Source of the DNA: CBDULQ01 sp965368115
Lineage (GTDB): Bacteria > Pseudomonadota > Gammaproteobacteria > SZUA-229
Assembly (NCBI GenBank): GCA_965368115.1
Contig: CBDULQ010000011.1
Location: 1 to 28,100, forward strand
DNA: 28,100 nucleotides
Direction of reading: 5' to 3'
Of this stretch, positions 1 to 7,121 are shown piece after piece; within the stretch, counting starts at the first letter, position 1, and every line of letters begins with the position of its first letter. Under the pieces are notes generated by a model that did not search any database, was not told where the DNA came from, and saw nothing but the letters and a program-made list of their open reading frames with translations. Made by a program: the position numbers and the translations under genes.

Positions 1-42
1 GGGCAACCCTGAAAGAGGTCGGTCAATTTGGCGTCTAGCCGG

Positions 43-51
43 TGCTACAAT
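43..51 (+). promoter_or_regulatory. possible extended -10 promoter for the CDGSH gene
   Basis: TGCTACAAT at 43-51 fits an extended -10 element (TG, one base, then TACAAT). No good -35 is seen at 16-18 bases upstream, which is tolerated by extended -10 promoters. It lies 36 bases before the ATG at 88, and a GAGG ribosome site sits at about 79-82. The assignment is by motif only. Confidence 0.35.
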
Positions 52-87
52 GCGAGCTTCCGATAAGCCGAATAATACGAGGACAGC

Positions 88-330
88 ATGAGCTCACCTG
101 AGATTCCGCAGAAAAAACCTTACGTGGTCGAACTGGAACCCGGCACCACTCACTACTGGTGCGCCTGCGGTCGATCAAAAAACCAGCCATTCTGTGACGG
201 CTCACACCAGGGCACTGATTTCACCCCGGTGGCATTCGAAGTCGATGAAAAGAAAAAATACGGCCTGTGCGGCTGCAAACACACTAAAAATCCGCCATTC
301 TGCGACGCCACCCACAAAGAACTGGACTGA
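88..330 (+). CDS. tandem CDGSH iron-sulfur domain protein
   Basis: A protein of 80 residues with two CDGSH-type [2Fe-2S] motifs. The first is CACGRSKNQPFCDGSH at about residues 25-40, and the second is CGCKHTKNPPFCDATH at about 61-76. Each has the pattern C-x-C-x(6-8)-P-x-C-D-x-x-H that supplies three Cys and one His to a cluster. In the second motif the glycine of CDGSH is Ala (CDATH), but the ligands are kept. The layout matches the small tandem family that includes human CISD3/MiNT, not the single-domain membrane-anchored mitoNEET. There is no signal peptide or membrane segment, so it should be a soluble cytoplasmic protein. Such proteins are thought to act in redox sensing or Fe-S/electron transfer; the partner here is unknown. 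The start at 88 is supported by GAGG a few bases upstream. The gene is monocistronic, converging on the SPOR gene. Confidence 0.9.
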   Translation: MSSPEIPQKKPYVVELEPGTTHYWCACGRSKNQPFCDGSHQGTDFTPVAFEVDEKKKYGLCGCKHTKNPPFCDATHKELD

Positions 331-341
331 GTCGCCAACAA

Positions 342-367
342 AAAGGCGAGCCGTTCGGCTCGCCTTT
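342..367. terminator. bidirectional intrinsic terminator
   Basis: A perfect 11-bp stem (AAAGGCGAGCC at 342-352 with GGCTCGCCTTT at 357-367) and a GTTC loop. It lies in the 45-base gap between two convergent genes. On the minus strand the stem runs into five T residues, so it best serves the SPOR lipoprotein gene. On the plus strand the tail is TTTCT, enough for weak termination of the CDGSH gene. Confidence 0.85.
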
Positions 368-375
368 CTGAATTG

Positions 376-975
376 TTACATCAGCTTCTGGACCGAACCC
401 ACCTTGCGAATCCAGGGTTTGGTGGGCAGCCCTGCCGCGACCTCCTCCATCGCCTGGCGAGCCGAGGCATAATCCGGATACACATCCAGTAACAGTACAT
501 GCCAGGTCAGACCGTCTCGGCGAGTGGGAATGACATAACGCGTGGACAGCTGATGCTGCTCGGCAAATTTATACACGCGACCGGCATCCACCGAGGCGAC
601 CAGTTGCACCGTGTAATAGTCGGCGGGAACACTGGCGAAATCATCACCCATCATCGGGTCCGCCATCGGTTCCGGTTCAGCGACCGGTTCAGCAGTGTCC
701 AGCGACGCCATGGTGGCGGCTTCTTCTGCGGCGGGCGAATAGCTTTCCACCGGTTCGGTCTGGTAGCTCAGTTCCACCTCATTCTGCGCACCCTGATCCA
801 TCGCCAGATCCTGTTTATACTGATCGGCCGCCGGAGCCGGAGCCGCTTCGCGACGCTGATCCCAGGGCGACTGGGGCTTCGACCAGGGTGAAGGCTCGCT
901 GGCACAACCGGCCAGCAATGCCATGCTGCCAGCCAGACCCAGCACCACGCCGATTTTGGTTCTGTTGTTATTCAA
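376..975 (-). CDS. SPOR-domain lipoprotein
   Basis: A protein of 199 residues. The N-terminus has a basic stretch, a hydrophobic helix and a lipobox, LLAGC, with the lipidated Cys at about residue 25, so it should be anchored by lipid in an envelope membrane. Residues 26-115 are rich in Pro, Ala, Glu and Asp and look like a disordered linker. The C-terminal 80 residues form a SPOR domain (starting at YYTVQLVAS and ending near WIRKVGSVQKL), a fold that binds denuded peptidoglycan glycan strands at septa. A role in cell division or wall remodelling follows from the domain, not from a recognised orthologue. The start is TTG at 975, preceded by AGGA seven bases upstream. An out-of-frame mini-ORF of five codons, beginning ATGAGGAAG, ends over this TTG. 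The intergenic gap to the divergent gene at 1135 holds its promoter, which I could not place. Confidence 0.85.
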   Translation of the reverse strand: MNNNRTKIGVVLGLAGSMALLAGCASEPSPWSKPQSPWDQRREAAPAPAADQYKQDLAMDQGAQNEVELSYQTEPVESYSPAAEEAATMASLDTAEPVAEPEPMADPMMGDDFASVPADYYTVQLVASVDAGRVYKFAEQHQLSTRYVIPTRRDGLTWHVLLLDVYPDYASARQAMEEVAAGLPTKPWIRKVGSVQKLM

Positions 976-1109
976 GTCATCTTCCTCATGATTAAAAAGG
1001 CATAAACGGGCCGGGCGTAAGTTTAGCCAAACCCCGGCGAATGCTAAAGTGATGCTTTAAGTTTTAGACGTAATAATGGAAAAAGTCGAATAAATAGCTG
1101 TCTTACGGG

Positions 1110-1129
1110 GCTATTTTGCGGAAAATAGC
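1110..1129 (+). promoter_or_regulatory. stem-loop abutting the start codon of the DUF6351-like gene
   Basis: A perfect 8-bp inverted repeat, GCTATTTT (1110-1117) and AAAATAGC (1122-1129), with a GCGG loop. It ends five bases before the ATG at 1135. It occupies the place where a ribosome binding site should be, and the only purine-rich run nearby is in its loop and 3' arm. It may control translation. It could also be a DNA operator. Confidence 0.5.
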
Positions 1130-1134
1130 GTGCC

Positions 1135-3339
1135 ATGAAACGTAAAATTCTGTTCCTGTTCATTCTGCTCGCGGTCGGCGGCATTGGCCTGTATCTGCTG
1201 ACGCCACCTGAAAATGAAATCGTCGCGCCAATCAGCCGACTGCCCGCCGACTATTCCAGCCGCCAGGTATATGCGGGCTACACCGGGCCTCATCCGTCGC
1301 GCATCGAACGCCCGGATGACGCTTTCGCCTATCCCATTCACATTGGCGAAACGGGCCCGACTCAACCGCTGTTCGCCGGGCCACTGCATTACCCGTTTCT
1401 GTGTCGCACCCTGGAAGCGGAGCCGTCTCTGGGCCAGCCCCTGATCGACAATCAGCAGGGTGAAGGCACACCGGTATACCGGGAAGACACCAATGGCGAA
1501 CTGACCGATGACATTATCGGTTACAGTAAGGATTGCATGTTCAGCACCCGGGTCTGGTATCTGTATAAACCGCGCGGCAGCGACGAATTCCGCGAACTGA
1601 GCGAAGCCGACGGCGATGTCGACCAGGTTCAGGTCAACGGCAGGACGGTGGATTTCATCCTGCGCGTGGAAGTGGGCGCCATCCACCGCCACCCCTATGT
1701 GCTGATGGCCCTGCGTGGTAACGACGAAAGCGCCGACCAGCCCGCCGCCGACAACTGGAACGGCAAACTCATCTACCAGTTCCGCGGTGGCGTCGGTATC
1801 GGCAAACGCCAGGGACGACTGGTACTGGAAACCCTGCTGGAACGCCGTCTGCCGGAACTGGCGCGGGGCTATGCGGTGATTCATTCCACCGCCAATCAAA
1901 CTTCGAACCACTACAACATGTGGCTGGCGGAAGACACGGCACTGCGCGTCAAACGTCAGTTCATTGCGCGCTATGGCGAACCGGAATACACCATCGGTAT
2001 CGGTGGTTCCGGCGGCGGCATTCAGCAATATCTACTGGCACAGAACAACTCGCAGCTTATCGATGCTGCGATCGCGCAGTATTCCTATCCGGACATGGTC
2101 ACCCAGACCAACTACGTGCTCGACTGCGAATTGCTGGAACATTATTTCGATGTCACCGCGCGCGATAATCCAAAATGGTCCGACTGGTCACAGCGTCGTT
2201 ATGTCGAGGGCCTTAACGCGAAAGACTGGGGCTTCAATAAATTCAACTGGATCAAACTGGCCGCGGACCTGGTCAGCCTGAAACAGCCTCACTTCAATTT
2301 CGGCTCTTCCGAATGCGCGGATGCCTGGCGCGGCCTCAGTCCGTTGATTCTCAATCCGCGTTATCCGCAGTTACCGAAAAAAATCGCGCCGCAATTACAA
2401 TCGCAGGTCGACCTGACGTACTGGGACGACCTGAAATATTTTTACGGCACCGACACCGCCGGTCATGCCCGCATCAGCTGGGGTAACCGGGGTGTGCAAT
2501 ACGGTCTACAGGCACTGCGCGCCGGACAGCTCAATGTCGATGAGTTTCTACACCTCAACCGTTTCGTAGGCAGCTGGAAAAATCCGCAACAGATGCAGAG
2601 CGAGCGCTTCTGGTTTCTGGGGCGCGACCCGGATACACCGGCCGAGCAGTTTTCCCTGTGGAGTCAGCACAATATGCAACTCAGCCCGGATGGAAAACAG
2701 GCGGCGCCGCGCAGCACCGCGAACCCCGCCGCCATTGCCGCCGCTTTCCGTTCCGGCCAGGTCTTTCTGGGGCACATCGACATCCCGATCATCGACATGC
2801 GTCATTACATGGAAGACGATCTGGATATGCATCACAGCCTGGCCTCGTTCCAGGCTCGCGCGCGCATGATTCGCGCTCGGGGCAATGCGGATAATCAGGT
2901 TATCTGGATGTCGCGCAAACCGCACCTGCCCAATGCACTGGCGCTGGATCGGCTCGATGAGTGGCTGCACAACATGCGCCGACATCCGCAACGCTCGGTT
3001 GCGGAGAACAAACCCGCTGCAGTCATGGATAGCTGCTTCACCGGGGACGGCGAGGTGATAGCACAGGGCAAGCAGGTCTGGGACGGTAGCTGGAATCAGC
3101 GCCCACCCGGTGCCTGCAGTAGAGCGTATTCGCCCTACAGCACTTCGCGACTGGTTGCGGGAGAACCGCTACGGGGCGATTATTTCAGCTGCGCGCTGCA
3201 ACCGGTGCAACAGGCCATCGAGCGCGGGCTCTACCAGCCTGTCGATATGCGCCCATATCGCAAGCAGCTGGAAGACATCTTCCCTGACGGGGTTTGCGAT
3301 TACAGCCAGCCCGACCCGGCGCGGCCGGTGGGGCTTTAA
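1135..3339 (+). CDS. membrane-anchored or exported DUF6351-like protein, putative hydrolase
   Basis: A protein of 734 residues that starts with a basic, strongly hydrophobic segment (about residues 4-22), so it is exported and either anchored or cleaved. The body resembles, from memory, the DUF6351 family: GPTQPLFAGPLHYPFLCRT near residue 75, followed by cysteines and a TRVWYLYKPR segment. Function in that family is not established. GIGGSGGG with its Ser at residue 292 looks like the nucleophile elbow of an alpha/beta hydrolase (compare GGSxGG in prolyl-oligopeptidase relatives). Candidate Asp and His partners are numerous in the C-terminal half (for example the DMRHYMEDDLDMHHS stretch near 550), and I cannot assign the triad. 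Several Cys pairs suggest disulfides in the periplasm. It is transcribed alone. The gene ends nine bases before the A-tract of the terminator that serves the opposite strand. Confidence 0.6.
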   Translation: MKRKILFLFILLAVGGIGLYLLTPPENEIVAPISRLPADYSSRQVYAGYTGPHPSRIERPDDAFAYPIHIGETGPTQPLFAGPLHYPFLCRTLEAEPSLGQPLIDNQQGEGTPVYREDTNGELTDDIIGYSKDCMFSTRVWYLYKPRGSDEFRELSEADGDVDQVQVNGRTVDFILRVEVGAIHRHPYVLMALRGNDESADQPAADNWNGKLIYQFRGGVGIGKRQGRLVLETLLERRLPELARGYAVIHSTANQTSNHYNMWLAEDTALRVKRQFIARYGEPEYTIGIGGSGGGIQQYLLAQNNSQLIDAAIAQYSYPDMVTQTNYVLDCELLEHYFDVTARDNPKWSDWSQRRYVEGLNAKDWGFNKFNWIKLAADLVSLKQPHFNFGSSECADAWRGLSPLILNPRYPQLPKKIAPQLQSQVDLTYWDDLKYFYGTDTAGHARISWGNRGVQYGLQALRAGQLNVDEFLHLNRFVGSWKNPQQMQSERFWFLGRDPDTPAEQFSLWSQHNMQLSPDGKQAAPRSTANPAAIAAAFRSGQVFLGHIDIPIIDMRHYMEDDLDMHHSLASFQARARMIRARGNADNQVIWMSRKPHLPNALALDRLDEWLHNMRRHPQRSVAENKPAAVMDSCFTGDGEVIAQGKQVWDGSWNQRPPGACSRAYSPYSTSRLVAGEPLRGDYFSCALQPVQQAIERGLYQPVDMRPYRKQLEDIFPDGVCDYSQPDPARPVGL

Positions 3340-3347
3340 TCGCGAGC

Positions 3348-3376
3348 AAAAAAAAAGCTCCCGCGACAACGGGAGC
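3348..3376 (-). terminator. strong intrinsic terminator of the minus-strand operon
   Basis: On the minus strand a 7-bp GC-rich stem (GCTCCCG/CGGGAGC, loop TTGTCG) is followed by nine consecutive T residues (the A-run at 3348-3356 on the plus strand). It is about 105 bases beyond the stop codon of the TPR gene. It marks the end of the five-gene operon that starts at 7810. Confidence 0.88.
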
Positions 3377-3439
3377 CAATATGGAGTCTGGTTTCTAAAG
3401 AAACTCGATGCTATTACAACAAATCAATCTTAAGGCTTG

Positions 3440-3489
3440 ATTAAAGCCCGATTAATAAAGCAGTGTTAATTAAAGCCGCATCAATTAAA
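3440..3489. repeat. imperfect AT-rich direct repeat at the operon 3' end
   Basis: ATTAAAGCC occurs at 3440-3448 and again at 3469-3477, 29 bases apart, each followed by two bases and an ATTAATAAA or ATCAATTAAA tail. The second copy runs over the TGA stop codon of the TPR gene. Role unknown; it lies between that stop codon and the terminator. Confidence 0.4.
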
Positions 3490-4167
3490 AAAACTGTCAC
3501 TGTCCGCCTGAGCGGCAATATTGTCGTGCACCAGTTTCAGGCGCTGCTTGATTTCGTCACGCCGACCCTGGTCCGCCAGCGGACGCCCGGGGCGTGACGG
3601 CGCCTGCAGCGCTTTTTGCAGATAGTTCTGTGCCTGACGGTAGTCGCCCTGATCGATCAGGTAATCGGCATAGAAATAATTTGCATCTATACCCTGTGGA
3701 TTGATTTTCAGAGCTTTCTGCAGATACGCTTTAGCCTTGTCATCGTCACCAAAACCGATCGGCCAGCCGGACACCTGATAATAAAGACTACCCAGTGAGG
3801 TATAGGCTGAGCCCTGTAACGCCTGCTGATCGATATTCAACGATTGTTCGAACAGATCTTTCGCCTGCTCGACCAGGCTCAGCGCACCCAGTCCACCTTT
3901 GGCGCCGGCCCAGGTACTGAGCACGATACCCTGCCAGATTTTCGCTTCCGCGCGCTGCGGATAGGCACGACTCAGTTGTTCTGCCTGCTGGGCAAGCTGT
4001 TTGAAAGCGTCGGCTTTTTTATCTTCATCTTTCGAATAGTTGATCTGCGCCCAACGCGACTGAATAGCCTGCAGGGATTGATCGAATGCGGACGACGATC
4101 CGCTGCCGGCAACGGCATTAGCACTTAGCAGGGTCAAACCCAGAAAAATTCCAGTCAGATGTTTCAT
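3481..4167 (-). CDS. periplasmic TPR-repeat protein
   Basis: A protein of 228 residues from the ATG at 4167. A GTG at 4182 is in frame, but AGGA lies eight to nine bases before the ATG and the resulting N-terminus (MKHLTGIFLGLTLLSANAVA) is a clean signal peptide. The rest is helical. TPR-like units are visible in the C-terminal half, notably KAYLQKALKINPQGIDANYF, then YADYLIDQGDYRQAQNYLQK. It should be a soluble periplasmic scaffold with no enzymatic motif. It is the last gene of the operon, 11 bases after the SDR stop, which implies that the pathway has a periplasmic or envelope step, or that this protein holds a partner. The polar C-terminus ends SDSFFN. Specific function is unknown. Confidence 0.8.
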   Translation of the reverse strand: MKHLTGIFLGLTLLSANAVAGSGSSSAFDQSLQAIQSRWAQINYSKDEDKKADAFKQLAQQAEQLSRAYPQRAEAKIWQGIVLSTWAGAKGGLGALSLVEQAKDLFEQSLNIDQQALQGSAYTSLGSLYYQVSGWPIGFGDDDKAKAYLQKALKINPQGIDANYFYADYLIDQGDYRQAQNYLQKALQAPSRPGRPLADQGRRDEIKQRLKLVHDNIAAQADSDSFFN

Positions 4168-4178
4168 AATTTTTTTCC

Positions 4179-4976
4179 TCACTCCGCCAGCAGGCGATTG
4201 ATAATCGGCAGTTGTTTGGCAATACCTTTGTCAACCAGCCGAGAGTTAATACCATTGATCAAAACGAACAGACGCTCAGGAAAACCGATGTAACTGGTTA
4301 ACTGCTTGCGTGACATGGCGCGCAACACCGCGCTCGCGACACGTTGTGGAGAATCCACCGCATTACCCAGCTGCTCGTTCATGGAAACGATACGCGCATC
4401 ATTGAGTTCAGTATTGGTCGCACGCGGTGCGATGTACAACACATCGACTGCCGTATCGGACAGTTCGCGTCGCAAACTTTCCACGTAACCACGCAGGGCG
4501 AATTTGGATGCGCAATAGCCGGTAAACCCCGGATAACCGATGCTGCCGAAGGTGGAACCGATCACCACCAGTCCGGCCGACTTGCGCTGCTGAAGGTTCG
4601 GCATCAGTATGCGTACCGTATGCATGAGGCTGAACAGATTGACTTCGAACAATGCGTTAAGGGTTTCGGCGCTGTTAGCGCGATAATTTTGAAAACGATT
4701 CACACCCAGGGCGTGTACGATGTAATCGATGTCCGCATGCTGTTCGGCAACCGACAGCAGGCCCGACTCGAAATCATTCTCACTGAAATCAATCCTGAAA
4801 CAGGCTTCAACGGCGCTGGCAAGCTCGCCCAGTTCAGCTTTCAGCCGATCCAGTTTGGCTTCGCTGCGCGCCACCAGCACCAGGCGCGCGCCCTGCTCCG
4901 CGAGTTGTCGGGCACAGGCACTGCCGATACCGCCGGTTGCGCCCAGCAGCAATACTTTTTTATCACGCAGCTTCAT
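4179..4976 (-). CDS. short-chain dehydrogenase/reductase (SDR)
   Basis: A protein of 265 residues with the classical SDR layout. The nucleotide-binding motif GATGGIG is at residues 13-19, the active site has Ser141 (GSTFGSIG), Tyr154 and Lys158 (YCASK), and Asn113 lies in EVNLFS. The usual NNAG is replaced by HALG. Arg37 after the second strand (VLVARSEAKL) suggests NADPH. The hydrophobic C-terminal third (about 225-250, RLFVLINGINSRLV) may touch the membrane, as in SDRs that act on acyl chains. It should reduce a ketone or aldehyde, or oxidise an alcohol, in the pathway encoded by this operon. The start codon overlaps the end of the diiron-protein gene by 14 bases and has GAGGAG upstream, which implies translational coupling. 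Confidence 0.88.
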   Translation of the reverse strand: MKLRDKKVLLLGATGGIGSACARQLAEQGARLVLVARSEAKLDRLKAELGELASAVEACFRIDFSENDFESGLLSVAEQHADIDYIVHALGVNRFQNYRANSAETLNALFEVNLFSLMHTVRILMPNLQQRKSAGLVVIGSTFGSIGYPGFTGYCASKFALRGYVESLRRELSDTAVDVLYIAPRATNTELNDARIVSMNEQLGNAVDSPQRVASAVLRAMSRKQLTSYIGFPERLFVLINGINSRLVDKGIAKQLPIINRLLAE

Positions 4977-5643
4977 GCTTGATCTCCTCGTCGTCGATAC
5001 CCGGAATATTGTTCAGCATCGCGGTGTAACATTCGAAGCAGGCCCGGGCCGATTCGATGATGATATTCTGCAGTGCAGGATCTTCGATTTTATTGACCAG
5101 TTTTTCATAAAAACTGATGTGACCCTGATCCAGCTCACCGTGTGACAGTAAATAGCTGAACGCCTGTTTTGGCAGGGAAAGCGTGTCGGCGATCTTATGA
5201 GCCATAGTTGTCGCGACGCGAGTACTGGTGCCTTCCAGCATGAAAACCATACCCAGCAGCGCCACCGGGTGTACCCGGTCGATGGCGTCATAGAGATAGG
5301 ACACCATGAGCTGGATATTGCGGTCCGGCGCGGAATCAATGACTGCCTGACGATCACCACCCAGGGCTTCGATATCGTTGAGAATCCACTGCTCGTGACC
5401 GTACTCTTCTTCGATGTATTCGACCATCGCCTTACGCATCCACTCATATTCCATCGGCAGGCGCGCTCCACATAACATCAATAGCGGCACCGTATGCTTC
5501 ACATGATGGAAAGCCTGTTGCAGGAAATGTCGATAACTGTCGATGCTGATCGCACCCTGCTCAACCGCGGCAAACACCGGGCTCGCGTAGAGCGATTGTT
5601 GATGTTCGGCAGTTGCCTGTTGAAGCTGATCGAAAAAACGCAT
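4963..5643 (-). CDS. heme-oxygenase-like diiron (HDO/TenA-fold) protein
   Basis: A protein of 226 residues, all helical, of the TenA/PqqC/heme-oxygenase-like fold. Candidate metal ligands can be seen: Glu80 and His83 in EEEYGHEQW, Glu137 in FMLEGTS, and His168, Asp172 and His175 in HGELDQGH. The H-x3-D-x2-H spacing is the one known in heme-oxygenase-like diiron oxidases and oxygenases such as CADD and SznF. TenA thiaminases lack this set and keep an active-site Cys. Known members use O2 on amino acids, fatty acids or guanidines for N-oxygenation, fragmentation or decarboxylation. Which reaction occurs here cannot be read from sequence. It lies between an acyl ligase and an SDR, so an acyl-derived substrate is the natural guess. 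AGGAG lies seven bases before the ATG, and the gap from the ligase stop is 26 bases. Confidence 0.8.
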   Translation of the reverse strand: MRFFDQLQQATAEHQQSLYASPVFAAVEQGAISIDSYRHFLQQAFHHVKHTVPLLMLCGARLPMEYEWMRKAMVEYIEEEYGHEQWILNDIEALGGDRQAVIDSAPDRNIQLMVSYLYDAIDRVHPVALLGMVFMLEGTSTRVATTMAHKIADTLSLPKQAFSYLLSHGELDQGHISFYEKLVNKIEDPALQNIIIESARACFECYTAMLNNIPGIDDEEIKHEAA

Positions 5644-5669
5644 AATGATTCTCCTGTATTGATTCAGAC

Positions 5670-7121
5670 TCAGGCAAAATGTGCACGAATGGCTTCACGC
5701 CGGAGTCGGCCGTTAGCGGTTAACAAACCGTTGTCGAACTGAAAAGGTGTCGCAGCCAGCCGGTACTCGGCCAGTTGCGCGTATTCGGGCAGGGATTGAT
5801 TGATATGCCGAACAGCATCTTCGACCTGCTGCGGCTGACAGCCGGGCGCAGGCACAATCACAGCCTGCAGTTGTGCGCTAGCCTCTCCGGTTACCATCAA
5901 CTGGTAAATGCAGGGGCTTTGCAGGAACATACTCTCCACCCATTCCGGAGAAATGTTTTTACCGTAAGCGGTAATCAGCAGGTTTTTCTTGCGACCGGTG
6001 ACATATAAATACCCATCGTCATCCAGGTAACCCAGATCGCCCGTCGCCAGCCAGTCACCCATCAGCATGTCTTCACCCAGATAGCCTTGCATCAGATTAC
6101 CGGTCACCAGAATTTCACCGTCTTCAGCGATTTTTATCTGCACGTGACCCAGCACCTGGCCGACACTGCCCGGACGGTTGCTGTCGATACCGTTCAGCGC
6201 TACCACAGAGGCGCACTCGGAAAGGCCATAACCCTGTAAAACGGGAAGGCCGAGTACCGCTGCCTGTTGCAACAGACCTTTGGCGACATGGCCGCCGCCG
6301 ACGGCAATCAGTTTCAGTTGATGATCAGTAACGGCTTTAGCATGCACACCCTGCATCAACACCCGCAGCAGTTCCGGAACCAGAATCAGGCTTTGCGGTT
6401 GTTCCCGCTCAATGACGGAGAAGAACGTTTCTGCATTCAGTGACGCCAACCCGGAAAAACCGATCTCGCGCATGGGTTTCAGAACAATCTCTGCACCCTG
6501 TAACAAGGAAAGATAAAGACCGGCAATATTTTCCAGCAGAGTGACCAGTGGCAATACGGACAGATGTCGACGACTGGTACCCGGCTCGATTACATGATTC
6601 AATGCCTGCAGGGTACTGTCGATCTGCTGCTGACTAAGACACACGCCTTTCGGCTGACCGGTACTGCCCGAAGTGAACGTCACCTTGGCTACATTAGCCA
6701 GTGGATGACATGCTCCTTGGACAACCGGCTGCAACTCGAGAACACCGATACCATGCACCTGGTCGAGTAACGGCACGGATTCCAGCGTAGCCGCCTGCGC
6801 CAGCCATTCCGGATCCCCGATCAGGCACTGTATTTTCGCAGTACGTAACAGATGCTCCCGTTGCGCTGCAGAGAAAAACACCGGCACCGGCACACAACAG
6901 ATGCCCGCACGCATACAGGCGAGGTCGATCATCGCCCAGGCGATACCGTTATCCGCCAGCAGGCCAATGCACTGGTACCCCCGGCGCTGTAACTGTTCGG
7001 CAAGATCGGCAACCCCTCGATCCAGTTCTGCATAGCTGACGCGGGTACCAGCACCCTGTATCGCAGTTGCATCCGCCCGCTTTTCCGCATGTTCAGCAAT
7101 GATATCGATCAGCACGCTCAT
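5670..7121 (-). CDS. AMP-forming acyl-CoA ligase/synthetase family protein
   Basis: A protein of 483 residues of the ANL superfamily. Motifs in order: A3 TFTSGSTGQPKG, A5 GYGLSECAS, A7 GDLGYLDDDGYL and A8 TGRKKNLLITAYGKNISP. It is shorter than FadD (about 560) and resembles the compact ligases of secondary metabolism. The family activates a carboxylate, usually a fatty acid, as an acyl-adenylate and transfers it to CoA or another acceptor. The C-terminal A10 region reads LLTANGRLRREAI, so Arg472 stands where the catalytic Lys of the adenylation step is normally found. No acyl-carrier protein is encoded nearby. Its ATG overlaps the stop codon of the hemolysin-family gene (ATGA), so the two are translationally coupled. 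Substrate is unknown. Confidence 0.88.
   Translation of the reverse strand: MSVLIDIIAEHAEKRADATAIQGAGTRVSYAELDRGVADLAEQLQRRGYQCIGLLADNGIAWAMIDLACMRAGICCVPVPVFFSAAQREHLLRTAKIQCLIGDPEWLAQAATLESVPLLDQVHGIGVLELQPVVQGACHPLANVAKVTFTSGSTGQPKGVCLSQQQIDSTLQALNHVIEPGTSRRHLSVLPLVTLLENIAGLYLSLLQGAEIVLKPMREIGFSGLASLNAETFFSVIEREQPQSLILVPELLRVLMQGVHAKAVTDHQLKLIAVGGGHVAKGLLQQAAVLGLPVLQGYGLSECASVVALNGIDSNRPGSVGQVLGHVQIKIAEDGEILVTGNLMQGYLGEDMLMGDWLATGDLGYLDDDGYLYVTGRKKNLLITAYGKNISPEWVESMFLQSPCIYQLMVTGEASAQLQAVIVPAPGCQPQQVEDAVRHINQSLPEYAQLAEYRLAATPFQFDNGLLTANGRLRREAIRAHFA

Noticed and set aside
1111..2028. 305-residue open frame antisense to the DUF6351-like gene
   Set aside because: Lies wholly within a longer frame that has recognisable protein features; no motif or ribosome site of its own.
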